DNA of 35,938 nt from a virus. Of this stretch, positions 6,960 to 14,144 are shown one piece after another. Every line of letters starts with the position of its first letter. The stretch's first letter is position 1. A model generated the notes under the pieces. It ran no database searches, was not told the origin of the DNA, and worked only from the letters and a program-made list of their open reading frames with translations. The position numbers were made by a program, and so were the translations under genes. Where the stretch lies: the IMG/VR virus record IMGVR_UViG_3300005581_000051, positions 1 to 35,938 of that record; one strand, 5' to 3'.

Positions 6960-7792
6960 TGTGCTTCCTTGTTTAAGTATCTTGTTAGACTGTATTTGTT
7001 CATAACATGCATGTCTAGATCCTTAGTTTTAGTAGCAATATATTCTCCTGAATAATTTTTCTTTTCAACTAAAAATTTTAACGTAGTATCTTCTATGTCA
7101 ACTAGCACATCTCTATCAAGAGTGTAGTTCATTTTACCAGGTAACGATTTAGCAAAGTCAGTGCCCATCATATGTATTGCGATACTAAACGCAAAATCGT
7201 TTCTAAACACAGTTGAATCAATATTATATAGAGCTCTAAAATAACCCCAATTTTGTTTAACGTGCTTTACAAGATCAAAAAACGCTTGATTTACTTTTGA
7301 CTTTTTAAAGTAAAACGCCGTTGCCCAATAGAAAGGAATAGCATATTGATTTAAGTATCTAAAACTTCTATCATCTCTCCACTGAGCAAGATCAAAACTA
7401 TCTTGGTAGATTAAAAAATCATTAACATTATCCCATATCTTAGCTAGATTAGAACTATTAATAATGTAGTCACTGTCAATAACCAGTGTTTCATCATAGG
7501 GAGTTAGATCATAGCAATCTGATCTATTTAGATTTTTCCACGTTAATGTTTTAGATGCAAGTGTACCATCATAGAATCTTTTTGTCTGCTGTGTGTCGGT
7601 CCAGGTTGTAATAAACTGATCAAACACATCTGCTGCCGTTGGTTGACTTTGTAATAACCAATCTTTACTATCAGTGATTAAACTAACAGGTACATTTAGA
7701 TGTCGTTTAACTTGTTCGGCAGCAAACAATGAGATTTTAGCATAGTCAATTTCACTGTTATTTTGAGCAAAAATTAGAACACCACGAGTCAT
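6956..7792 (-). CDS. Putative GT8-like glycosyltransferase, DSD motif (278 aa)
   Basis: This is a paralogue of the 274-aa transferase. It begins MTRGVLIFAQNNSEIDYAKI, has LTPYDETLVIDSDYI with DSD at 106-108 in the same place as the DAD of its neighbour, and then AIPFYWATAFYFKKSKVNQA where the neighbour has LPNLYCGMFYFRKSE. The C-terminus DLDMHVMNKYSL supplies a late His. No membrane segment is seen, so it should act in the cytoplasm. The two copies have diverged strongly outside the motifs, which suggests different donors or acceptors rather than a recent duplication. It overlaps genes on both sides in ATGA junctions. Confidence 0.75.
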   Translation of the reverse strand: MTRGVLIFAQNNSEIDYAKISLFAAEQVKRHLNVPVSLITDSKDWLLQSQPTAADVFDQFITTWTDTQQTKRFYDGTLASKTLTWKNLNRSDCYDLTPYDETLVIDSDYIINSSNLAKIWDNVNDFLIYQDSFDLAQWRDDRSFRYLNQYAIPFYWATAFYFKKSKVNQAFFDLVKHVKQNWGYFRALYNIDSTVFRNDFAFSIAIHMMGTDFAKSLPGKMNYTLDRDVLVDIEDTTLKFLVEKKNYSGEYIATKTKDLDMHVMNKYSLTRYLNKEAQ

Positions 7793-8136
7793 AGATTTAC
7801 TAGATCTCCAACTCGTCTTTTAGATCTTAAGTCTGCATACTTGGCCAAATATTCATTAGTTGCTTCATTATATACTGACAACATATTATCTAAAAATTCC
7901 TGTAAGTTTGAAACTTTTAAAGGAATACGGTTGTCATCTAATAGAATTGATTCTGTATTTCCAAGCTCAGTTAATGTATGCACAAAAACAATCAACTCTC
8001 TAGACACAGTAAAACTAGATCCTTGAAAATAATAAATGAGACTTTGGTTGTATTCTTCCAAGGCAGTCTTTCTAAGATTGCCAAGTGTAGCCATGTAATT
8101 GGCTGTTTGAAATGCTTTTTCTAATCGTTCGTCCAC
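7789..8136 (-). CDS. Small conserved protein, first gene of the glycosyltransferase cassette (115 aa)
   Basis: The start is GTG at 8136, supported by GGAGGT at 8141-8146 and by a sigma70-type promoter just upstream. The protein is mostly helical: LEKAFQTANYMATLGNLRKT, LEEYNQSLIYYFQGSSFTVS, RELIVFVHTLTELGNTES, then FLDNMLSVYNEATNEYLAKY and a basic end LRSKRRVGDLVNL. The middle (SFTVSRELIVFVHTLTELG, then SILLDDNRIPLKVSNLQEF) resembles a conserved small protein I have seen in marine T4-like phages, with no known function. As the promoter-proximal gene, it might be regulatory or a partner for the transferases. It overlaps the next gene by four bases. Confidence 0.7.
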   Translation of the reverse strand: MDERLEKAFQTANYMATLGNLRKTALEEYNQSLIYYFQGSSFTVSRELIVFVHTLTELGNTESILLDDNRIPLKVSNLQEFLDNMLSVYNEATNEYLAKYADLRSKRRVGDLVNL

Positions 8137-8140
8137 AGAG

Positions 8141-8146
8141 ACCTCC
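8141..8146 (-). promoter_or_regulatory. Shine-Dalgarno GGAGGT for the GTG-started 115-aa gene
   Basis: GGAGGT lies four bases before GTG 8136. It decides this start, since no ATG is available nearby. Confidence 0.7.
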
Positions 8147-8150
8147 AGAG

Positions 8151-8175
8151 TAACTACTATACAATATAGTAGTTA
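8151..8175. repeat. Perfect 10-bp inverted repeat over the -10 region (candidate operator)
   Basis: TAACTACTAT (8151-8160) and ATAGTAGTTA (8166-8175) are exact inverted copies around a 5-base centre. The element covers the -10 box, part of the spacer and the bases up to the predicted start. No U-run follows on either strand, so a terminator role is unlikely. From the promoter above it would not be transcribed, which favours a protein-binding site. It could form a hairpin in read-through RNA from the upstream tail genes. Confidence 0.6.
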
Positions 8176-8184
8176 TCTTGTCAA
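8156..8184 (-). promoter_or_regulatory. Near-consensus sigma70 promoter for the glycosyltransferase cassette
   Basis: On the - strand TTGACA (8184-8179, perfect -35) is followed after exactly 17 bases by TATAGT (8161-8156, five of six matches to TATAAT). The predicted start is near 8149, leaving a leader of about 13 bases that contains GGAGGT and then GTG. It lies in one of the largest gaps in the window (8137-8208). This is a host-type vegetative promoter, unlike the TAAATA-type motifs before tail genes. Confidence 0.75.
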
Positions 8185-8208
8185 GAGGTATGGGTATTGC
8201 CGTCCTGA

Positions 8209-9111
8209 TTAGGCAGCAGTTGGTGTTAATACAGAAACATTTGTGCCGCTTGGGCGATACATTGCAACCACTGTGTTTAGTGTTGGTTGTACATCTTCGT
8301 CAAAGTTTGGATCGCCTGCATCATTATCGCGGTATTCCATTGTAAGAATTAATTGTGTGCCATCAGCAGATTTTCTAGCATACGCATAGTATCTGTTCTC
8401 AGCATATGATCCTGCAGGTGCTGCCTTTTCACCAATTAATTGATTGCTAGTATTTAGATCTTCCCAGCCGATTGAATAACTAGTTGCTGATGACCCTGTG
8501 TATGTTGTAGCAGTATAGTTCATAACAAATTCACCCATTTGAGTGAACATTGTGTTCCAGTCATTGTTCTTACTAGTGCCAGTAGTTATGTTTGCACTAA
8601 TTCTTATTTTGCCGCCTGCATTAAAGAAATAACGCATATTAGCTGCAGATCCATTTCCGCCTGTGTTACCAGTAATAGTAACAGTATGAGTCAATGTTGA
8701 ATTCCAAGTAGATGATTGTGTCCTAGTGAGCAATCCTTCTGTTGAGAATTGTCCGCCAGCACTATCTGTATCAATAGAGTACTTGTTAGTGTTAAGAGTA
8801 GTAGCAAATGTGCTATATTGAGATCTAAATGCTTCCGTGATTGCTGCTCCGCTGGCTGGGACCACTAAATTTCTACCGTCTGTTGCTGTAGTTGATCCAA
8901 CTGCAGAACCAACTTGGTGTTGTCTTGCTTTTACCATGTCAGTGCGCAGATTAAGCCACTGCAGTGCGGTGATTTGATTACCAGCGGATACATCAGCTGA
9001 AGCTAAAGTCTGGCCATACCCGCTAGTGCCTGTACCCATCACAGTATCTACAACAGCTCTAATACTGTTATAGTCTGTTGCTTGAATTAATTGTCCAACA
9101 CCTGCTGCCAT
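8209..9111 (-). CDS. Putative virion structural/fibre-associated protein (300 aa)
   Basis: The start at 9111 has TAAGGAAAG just upstream, overlapping the stop of the preceding fibre gene. The N-terminal region (AAGVGQLIQATDYNSIRAVV, then GTGTSGYGQTL and ALQWLNLRTDMVKARQHQ) has the helix-turn pattern of small marine-phage virion proteins. Residues from about 80 onward are Thr/Ser/Gly/Asn-rich and beta-predicted (THTVTITGNTGGNGSAANMR, FVMNYTATTYTGSSATSYSI), as in phage fibre tips or decoration domains. No enzymatic motif or collagen repeat is seen. Position at the end of the fibre operon suggests a distal fibre or adhesin component, which is an inference. Confidence 0.65.
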   Translation of the reverse strand: MAAGVGQLIQATDYNSIRAVVDTVMGTGTSGYGQTLASADVSAGNQITALQWLNLRTDMVKARQHQVGSAVGSTTATDGRNLVVPASGAAITEAFRSQYSTFATTLNTNKYSIDTDSAGGQFSTEGLLTRTQSSTWNSTLTHTVTITGNTGGNGSAANMRYFFNAGGKIRISANITTGTSKNNDWNTMFTQMGEFVMNYTATTYTGSSATSYSIGWEDLNTSNQLIGEKAAPAGSYAENRYYAYARKSADGTQLILTMEYRDNDAGDPNFDEDVQPTLNTVVAMYRPSGTNVSVLTPTAA

Positions 9112-9120
9112 TTTCTTTCC

Positions 9121-10257
9121 TTACAATATAATTGCTTCTATTAACTTTACACTGGTATCGTTACTAGATTCTAAAGCAATAGCAAATACATCAGTTGAAT
9201 GATGGACTCCTACGCTAGCACACCCGTCGTTTGCTGCGATAAGATTGTCACCTTTTTTCACTGCGCCAATTACTTTAACTGGTACACGACCTTTTAGTGC
9301 AACATAAGTGCCGCCTTCTAATTCACTGTTCATCATGTAAGCAGGGTTTGTACTTACTGCACCAATTGCACGTTTGCCCCATGAGCTAGCAGTTACTTCT
9401 TTGTCACCGCCTATTACCATAACAGTACCCGGTGAGTATTCTGCATCAGCAAGATACTTTTCTGCTAAGTCAGCAAATCTAGCTGTAGTAGCAGTACCTT
9501 GAAATACATTTGCATAAAGGTCGCCGCTTGCATCTCTTGCAGCAACAGTGTTTATAGTTGCTAGTGTAGTAGCAAGTCTGTATGTGCCTTGTACTAGTAA
9601 TTCATCAGTTTGTAATGCATTACTAGCAGTTCCCCAGAATGTGTGAGCAGTCGACGTAACTCCTGTTGAATCTGTACCTGTTAATGTAAGACCTTTTTTA
9701 ATGTCGCTAAATCCTAAAATAGGATTAATACCATCATCAAGTGTAAATTCATCTGCAGAAATTACATATAAAGGTTCATCATTAATAATAGCTTCAATAA
9801 TAGCATGAGATACACCTAGATCGTCTGTTACTGATCTAGAACGCATCTGTGTGGTACCAATGCCGCCGGCAGTTTGCGGGCCGATTAATACATATCCGGT
9901 TGACGGTTTTTTAACATAAAGTTGATTATTATCAGTATCAAACCAAAAGTCACCTGTTGTTAATCCTACAGGTTCATCGCCACCAATTTCTGCGCCGCCT
10001 GTAGATCGAAATCTACTACCGTCATAGAATTTTAGTTTACTCTGAGTCGAATCAAACCAAATTTGGCCGCTAATTGGACGAGGGGGTTGACTTCCGCCAG
10101 AGAAGCTTTCCAACAAATGTAGGAAATTCTCGTTTTGTACTTCACCGTAACCAGCGTAATTTTTGCCGATTAGCTTAATATCAAATGTACTATTAATTGT
10201 ACCATCTTCTACTACTACTGGTGTTGTACCACTATATCTATCAATACTATATGGCAT
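9121..10257 (-). CDS. Tail fibre protein, paralogue 1 of 3 (378 aa)
   Basis: The N-terminal module is shared with the next two genes: IKLIGKNYAGYGEVQNENFL, LLESFSGGSQPPRPISGQIW, FDSTQSKLKFYDGSRFR, then GDFWFDTDNNQLYV. This is probably the part that attaches to the baseplate or trimerises. A middle segment (TAHTFWGTASNALQ) is also shared with the 714-aa paralogue. The C-terminal domain from about residue 265 (EYSPGTVMVIGGDKEVT, STNPAYMMNSELEGGTYVAL, KGRVPVKVIGAVKKGDNLIA) is a known kind of phage fibre C-terminus and differs from its paralogues. It has its own TAAATA-type promoter candidate and an AAGGGG ribosome site upstream. Confidence 0.8.
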   Translation of the reverse strand: MPYSIDRYSGTTPVVVEDGTINSTFDIKLIGKNYAGYGEVQNENFLHLLESFSGGSQPPRPISGQIWFDSTQSKLKFYDGSRFRSTGGAEIGGDEPVGLTTGDFWFDTDNNQLYVKKPSTGYVLIGPQTAGGIGTTQMRSRSVTDDLGVSHAIIEAIINDEPLYVISADEFTLDDGINPILGFSDIKKGLTLTGTDSTGVTSTAHTFWGTASNALQTDELLVQGTYRLATTLATINTVAARDASGDLYANVFQGTATTARFADLAEKYLADAEYSPGTVMVIGGDKEVTASSWGKRAIGAVSTNPAYMMNSELEGGTYVALKGRVPVKVIGAVKKGDNLIAANDGCASVGVHHSTDVFAIALESSNDTSVKLIEAIIL

Positions 10258-10280
10258 TTAGTTCTACCCCTTAACTTTAT

Positions 10281-10288
10281 GTATTTAG
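10281..10288 (-). promoter_or_regulatory. Candidate late promoter CTAAATAC before fibre gene 1
   Basis: The octamer CTAAATAC on the - strand lies 23 bases before the ATG at 10257, in a 39-base gap. It matches the T4 late -10 TATAAATA at the TAAATA core and is identical to the octamer before gp6. AAGGGGTAG follows as ribosome site. Similar octamers occur by chance inside genes, so position is the main support. Confidence 0.45.
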
Positions 10289-10296
10289 TTTCAAAA

Positions 10297-11319
10297 TCAA
10301 TTTAAATCAACCCATGCTCCTGCTGCATAAGCCTGGATTTTATCAGTTGTTGTATTATAAATTAGCTCGCCGTTATTTGCACTAGTCATTACTCTAAGAT
10401 CACGGGCACTTGTTGTGTATTTTGGCAGCTGGAGTTGAGTCGTGGCCCTAACTCCTCCTGCAACATCTAATGTATATTCCGGCGTATTAGTTAATATTCC
10501 TACTTTAGCATTTCCAAAATTACTAGTAATTGCCAATGTGCTTACATTTGTTGCTATTTCAAAATTCTGATTTGGTCCCAACAATAACGGTAGATTGTTT
10601 GCAATTGCTACTGTGCCGGATGTGCTAGTATCACCACCAGTACTCATAAAATCAGTATAGTCTAGAGTCGCTCCACTAAGTCCTGTTATTGTGTCTGCTT
10701 TACTAGCAGTAACATTAAACTTCATTCCAGAAAGTGTACTAGCATTAAATCCTGGCTTAATTGTGCCTGTAAAATTAGTTATAGCAGTCTTTGGTGTAAA
10801 TTCTATTGTACTACTACTAAAAATTCCTAACAGTTGACCTTGCGCCCATAATTCAACAATTACTCGTAGTGCATTGTTTGTATCATATAATGATACAACT
10901 TCAAATCCAGACTTTTGTTGACTGTCGCCCCATATTTTACTTGCTTCATATCTGTTGTTTGCAGATGAATAAAAATACAAACGCTTTTCTGTACTGTCAA
11001 TCCACAGATCACCTTGTGCTACAATACTAGGAGCAGTAGGTTGCACGATAGGACCGCTTCCTATTCTAAACCCGTTGCCGTCATATACTTTTAATCTGCT
11101 GGTTGCAGTGTCATACCAAATCTGACCAGTTACTGGATTATTAGGAGCTGAAGTATTTGCAAAGTTTTCTAATAGTTTTATTAAATTTTCATTAAAAAAT
11201 TCACCGTAACCGGCAACGTTCTTACCAATAAGTGTTAGGTCTGTGGCTGTTTGGTCAACAGTACTGTCAACAATTTCTGTTAGCAAGGTTCCATCTGTTT
11301 TATTAATTTTATAAGTCAT
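10297..11319 (-). CDS. Tail fibre protein, paralogue 2 of 3 (340 aa)
   Basis: The N-terminal module matches its neighbours: LTLIGKNVAGYGEFFNENLI, LLENFANTSAPNNPVTGQIW, YDTATSRLKVYDGNGFR, then GDLWIDSTEKRLYFYSS. The middle is Thr/Ser-rich and beta-predicted. The C-terminus (NTPEYTLDVAGGVRATTQLQ, then NGELIYNTTTDKIQAYAAGA, ending WVDLN) is the repeat type common before fibre tips. No S74 chaperone domain follows, so this fibre either ends in a short tip or depends on a partner. The start ATG shares a base with the upstream stop (TAATG), and TAGGAT supplies a ribosome site. Confidence 0.8.
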   Translation of the reverse strand: MTYKINKTDGTLLTEIVDSTVDQTATDLTLIGKNVAGYGEFFNENLIKLLENFANTSAPNNPVTGQIWYDTATSRLKVYDGNGFRIGSGPIVQPTAPSIVAQGDLWIDSTEKRLYFYSSANNRYEASKIWGDSQQKSGFEVVSLYDTNNALRVIVELWAQGQLLGIFSSSTIEFTPKTAITNFTGTIKPGFNASTLSGMKFNVTASKADTITGLSGATLDYTDFMSTGGDTSTSGTVAIANNLPLLLGPNQNFEIATNVSTLAITSNFGNAKVGILTNTPEYTLDVAGGVRATTQLQLPKYTTSARDLRVMTSANNGELIYNTTTDKIQAYAAGAWVDLN

Positions 11320-13463
11320 TATACAATCCTACCAGTATAAATTATGTAGTTTATTGTTAAGTAAGGATTCATAATATTCAAAGGTAGATCAGTAGTTGTT
11401 GAATCTACGCTGCCGCTGTTTACCATAAACTTACTGTACCCAGTTTGTAATTGTACTGAACGGCCAACCGCTTCAGAGTCTGCAATTGATCCAGGATCTG
11501 TTGAATCAGTGACTGAGTAAAACTGGGTGCCGGTATCTCCGGTAAAGTTGTGAACGTGATCAGGAAGGTTTGTAATATTAATTGATTGTTCTTCATTACC
11601 GTTTGATAACCCTACAGTATCCGCTGATACTGCAGTAACTCTGTTAGCTACTGGTCCAGGGATTCCGTCTTTATCTAACGTAGTTGTTCCTGATGTTGCG
11701 CCAGATGGTAATAAAGGAACTGATATACCATTATTCATATTATCAGCACCAATGGCCATCCTACCTCTTAGATCAGGCAATCTAAATGTTGCAATACCTA
11801 CTAATGGTACTAACCCATTATAACTGGTGCCTATGGTTGCAAACAGTTCGGGGTATGAACTAATTGATACCTCTGCACCGTCACATAATAGGTAACCATT
11901 GGGTAATGTTGTTCCTGCAAATGACACAAGAGATCCAATAGGCACTGTCGCTACTGTAGATAGGAACGTTGTTTTTGTTATTTTTCTTAGGCCAGTTAAT
12001 GGTCTGTTTACTAGCAGTTCATCTGTAGAAAGAAAATCAAGCAATTCAATCTTATTACCAATAACGTCTGAACTTAATGCAGTTGTAAAAATTGCAGTGC
12101 CGCCAACTTGCTGACCGTCAAAACTAATTGTGTTAGTACTAATAACGTCGCCAGTTAAAGAAAAATCTGTAGAGCTAACTAGTCGAGTTGCTGTTCCTGT
12201 AACTGAACCATTAAATGCACCGTTAAAAGATCCAGTAAAAATTGTACTAAGGTCTGGATTGCCAATGTTATTAGCATAAATTGTGTTGTAACGTAACAAA
12301 TTAGTACCAATATTATGTACATTGTTTGCTACTGGAGTGATAGAATTTGAAGTTAGTGTGCCAGTAATATGAGCGCCGGTGCCTACACGCAGAGTTTTTG
12401 CAATACTTGCGCCACCTGCAGTTTTAATACTGCCATTACTTAAGGTTGTACTATCTGTTGTGCTGGTAACAATTATATCATTACTAACTTGTAGTTTACC
12501 ATTAATATCTAATGCTTCTGCAGGATTTGTTTTGTTTATACCTACGCTTGTTCCGGTGACTGTCAACACATCACTAGAAGTTCCTGCTTGATTAACTCTA
12601 ATGAATATACTAGAACCTTCAATTTTATTAGTTAAAACTGTAGCACCATTTAATGTGTTAGTTAGTGTAGTATTAAGATCGGCACCTACAATTAATCCGG
12701 CATTGTTTTTAATAGTAAGACCGTAGTCAGTAGTACTTGCAACATCACCTCTAAGGAAATTATTTGCATCAAGACCATCAGCATACCCTGATACTACAAG
12801 TTTTGTTGCACGATCAGCTGTTCCCCAAAACTTGTTAAGTACAATTCCATTAAGATCAAAGTCTTTAGTTGACATGTTAACACCTTGATTGATTACTGAA
12901 AATCCATCAATTGTTATTTTTGGTGTAAATGTATCTTTACTAATAATTGCAACAACTTCACCAGCAATGATAAAGTTTAATATAATGCGTGGTAAGTTTG
13001 CTGTATCATAAATTGACTCTACTTTAGGTCCTGACTGCGTTCCTTCACTAAATTGAGGTCCGACTAGTAACCAGTTAGATCCTGACCATAAGTATAATTG
13101 TTGATTACTTGTGTCGACCCATAGATCTCCAATGACTGCTGTTGTGGGACGGGCAATACTTTTTGTTACATTGCCTGCAGCTACCCATTTAGTACTATCC
13201 CAAACTTTTAATTGTGGTTGAGGTGGGCTCGAAGTAGTACCAGTGTCATACCATAGTTGTCCTAATACCGGTTTTGTTGGACGATCAATGAAAGAACTAG
13301 CAAAATTTTCTAGTAAATGTAGAAAATTTTCTCCAATTGCTTGGGCATATCCTGGAAGATTCTTCCCTACAAAACTTAAATCAGTTGTTTGATTTAAGTC
13401 TAAGTCGTTAACTGTAATACTTCCGTTGTTAGGTTGGTCAAAATGGTCAATTTGATATGGCAT
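11319..13463 (-). CDS. Tail fibre protein with C-terminal phage collar domain, paralogue 3 of 3 (714 aa)
   Basis: It has the shared N-terminal module (LSFVGKNLPGYAQAIGENFL, LLENFASSFIDRPTKPVLGQ, LWYDTG, then GDLWVDTSNQQLYLWSG). A long beta-rich Thr/Asn/Gly shaft follows, with pieces such as VGINKTNPAEALDINGKLQV. Near residues 505-575 there is a phage tail collar domain (VPIGSLVSFAGTTLPNGYLL, CDGAEVSISSYPELFATIGT, FRLPDLRGRMAIGAD), with the usual C-terminal partner strand (NPYLTINYIIYTG). Collar domains form the receptor-binding end in T4 short tail fibres, so this is the best candidate short-fibre or adhesin of the set. It overlaps both neighbours in TAATG junctions. Confidence 0.88.
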   Translation of the reverse strand: MPYQIDHFDQPNNGSITVNDLDLNQTTDLSFVGKNLPGYAQAIGENFLHLLENFASSFIDRPTKPVLGQLWYDTGTTSSPPQPQLKVWDSTKWVAAGNVTKSIARPTTAVIGDLWVDTSNQQLYLWSGSNWLLVGPQFSEGTQSGPKVESIYDTANLPRIILNFIIAGEVVAIISKDTFTPKITIDGFSVINQGVNMSTKDFDLNGIVLNKFWGTADRATKLVVSGYADGLDANNFLRGDVASTTDYGLTIKNNAGLIVGADLNTTLTNTLNGATVLTNKIEGSSIFIRVNQAGTSSDVLTVTGTSVGINKTNPAEALDINGKLQVSNDIIVTSTTDSTTLSNGSIKTAGGASIAKTLRVGTGAHITGTLTSNSITPVANNVHNIGTNLLRYNTIYANNIGNPDLSTIFTGSFNGAFNGSVTGTATRLVSSTDFSLTGDVISTNTISFDGQQVGGTAIFTTALSSDVIGNKIELLDFLSTDELLVNRPLTGLRKITKTTFLSTVATVPIGSLVSFAGTTLPNGYLLCDGAEVSISSYPELFATIGTSYNGLVPLVGIATFRLPDLRGRMAIGADNMNNGISVPLLPSGATSGTTTLDKDGIPGPVANRVTAVSADTVGLSNGNEEQSINITNLPDHVHNFTGDTGTQFYSVTDSTDPGSIADSEAVGRSVQLQTGYSKFMVNSGSVDSTTTDLPLNIMNPYLTINYIIYTGRIV

Positions 13464-14074
13464 TATGCTACCTCACTAAGGCCAGTTAAACTCTGAATAC
13501 GCACTGTGTAATCAACTTGAATTAATCTATTTAGAGACTTTTGTACTGGATGAAAGATTACATGAGTTAATAGTCGGCCAGTGCCATCTGTAGCATAAGA
13601 TTTTAATCCTAATTCATCAAATACATATGTACCATCAGCACTAGTAGCATTATCAAATGCTTCTTGCCTGCTGGGCTCGCCGTAGTCCAATAAACAAGTG
13701 ATAAACACATCGGTATAATTTGTACCGGTTACGTGTCTAGTTTCAATTTTATTGCGAATAGGATCAGTGTTTACACTGGCACGGTCATCTACCACTTTAG
13801 AATAAGTTTCATTGTATAAACTTGCACTAGTTCCTGTGCTATTAGGTGTAAGATAGGTAATAATGCCCGTAGGATCTATAGTAGTTCCTCCGTTACCAAA
13901 TGCCATCTCATAGATGAATCCCTGTCCTGCATTAGCAATACTTTCTGCTAATGAGATGCTCATGTTTTCGTAGTGGATAGCATTGCGCTTATTAATAAAC
14001 ACTTCACCAGTTTCTGGATTGTGAATTTTAATATGCCCTTCAATGTGTATTCCTGATAAGTCTTTACCTTGCAT
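13463..14074 (-). CDS. Conserved virion structural protein, baseplate/fibre region (203 aa)
   Basis: The sequence IHIEGHIKIHNPETGEVFIN, KRNAIHYENMSISLAESIAN, GFIYEMAFGNGGTTIDPTGI, then ETYSKVVDD, is a conserved marine T4-like virion protein pattern. The T4 counterpart is not obvious to me. It has no membrane segment or enzyme motif and is predicted mainly beta. Its place between the giant wedge/fibre protein and the fibre set suggests an adaptor that holds fibres on the baseplate, as T4 gp9 or gp10 do, but I infer this from position only. It is preceded by a terminator-like hairpin and a TAAATA motif, so it probably opens the fibre transcript. Its stop overlaps the next start (TAATG), and GAGGT ahead of that start supports coupling. 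Confidence 0.7.
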   Translation of the reverse strand: MQGKDLSGIHIEGHIKIHNPETGEVFINKRNAIHYENMSISLAESIANAGQGFIYEMAFGNGGTTIDPTGIITYLTPNSTGTSASLYNETYSKVVDDRASVNTDPIRNKIETRHVTGTNYTDVFITCLLDYGEPSRQEAFDNATSADGTYVFDELGLKSYATDGTGRLLTHVIFHPVQKSLNRLIQVDYTVRIQSLTGLSEVA

Positions 14075-14091
14075 AAATGATCTCTTTTTTA

Positions 14092-14099
14092 TATTTACC
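14092..14099 (-). promoter_or_regulatory. Candidate late promoter GGTAAATA before the fibre operon
   Basis: GGTAAATA on the - strand (14099-14092) lies 17 bases before the ATG at 14074, just after a terminator-like hairpin. It shares the TAAATA core with the motifs before gp6 and fibre 1 and with the T4 late consensus. It would start the fibre operon. Chance matches in AT-rich DNA are the main doubt. Confidence 0.45.
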
Positions 14100-14108
14100 T
14101 AATACTAA

Positions 14109-14140
14109 TAAGTGGGTAGATTATACCGTCTACCCACTTA
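14109..14140 (-). terminator. Terminator-like hairpin after the giant gene
   Basis: TAAGTGGGTAGA (14109-14120) and TCTACCCACTTA (14129-14140) form a perfect 12-bp stem with an 8-base loop. The stem begins 4 bases after the giant gene's stop codon in the direction of transcription. The following - strand bases are TTAGTATT, a weak U-tract, so termination may be partial. It separates baseplate genes from the fibre operon. Confidence 0.65.
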
Positions 14141-14144
14141 AATA

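Noticed and set aside
8151-8175. Inverted repeat as an intrinsic terminator for the 300-aa gene
   Set aside because: It is AT-rich and has no U-run on either strand. Its overlap with the -10 box fits an operator better.
8450-8457. CTAAATAC octamer inside the 300-aa gene, and again at 28668-28675 inside gp6
   Set aside because: Both encode LNT in frame and are far from any start, so they are probably coding coincidences. They also show that the octamer alone is weak evidence.
14075-14144. tRNA or small RNA gene in the 70-base gap
   Set aside because: The only structure is a single long hairpin, with no cloverleaf arms or T-loop sequence.
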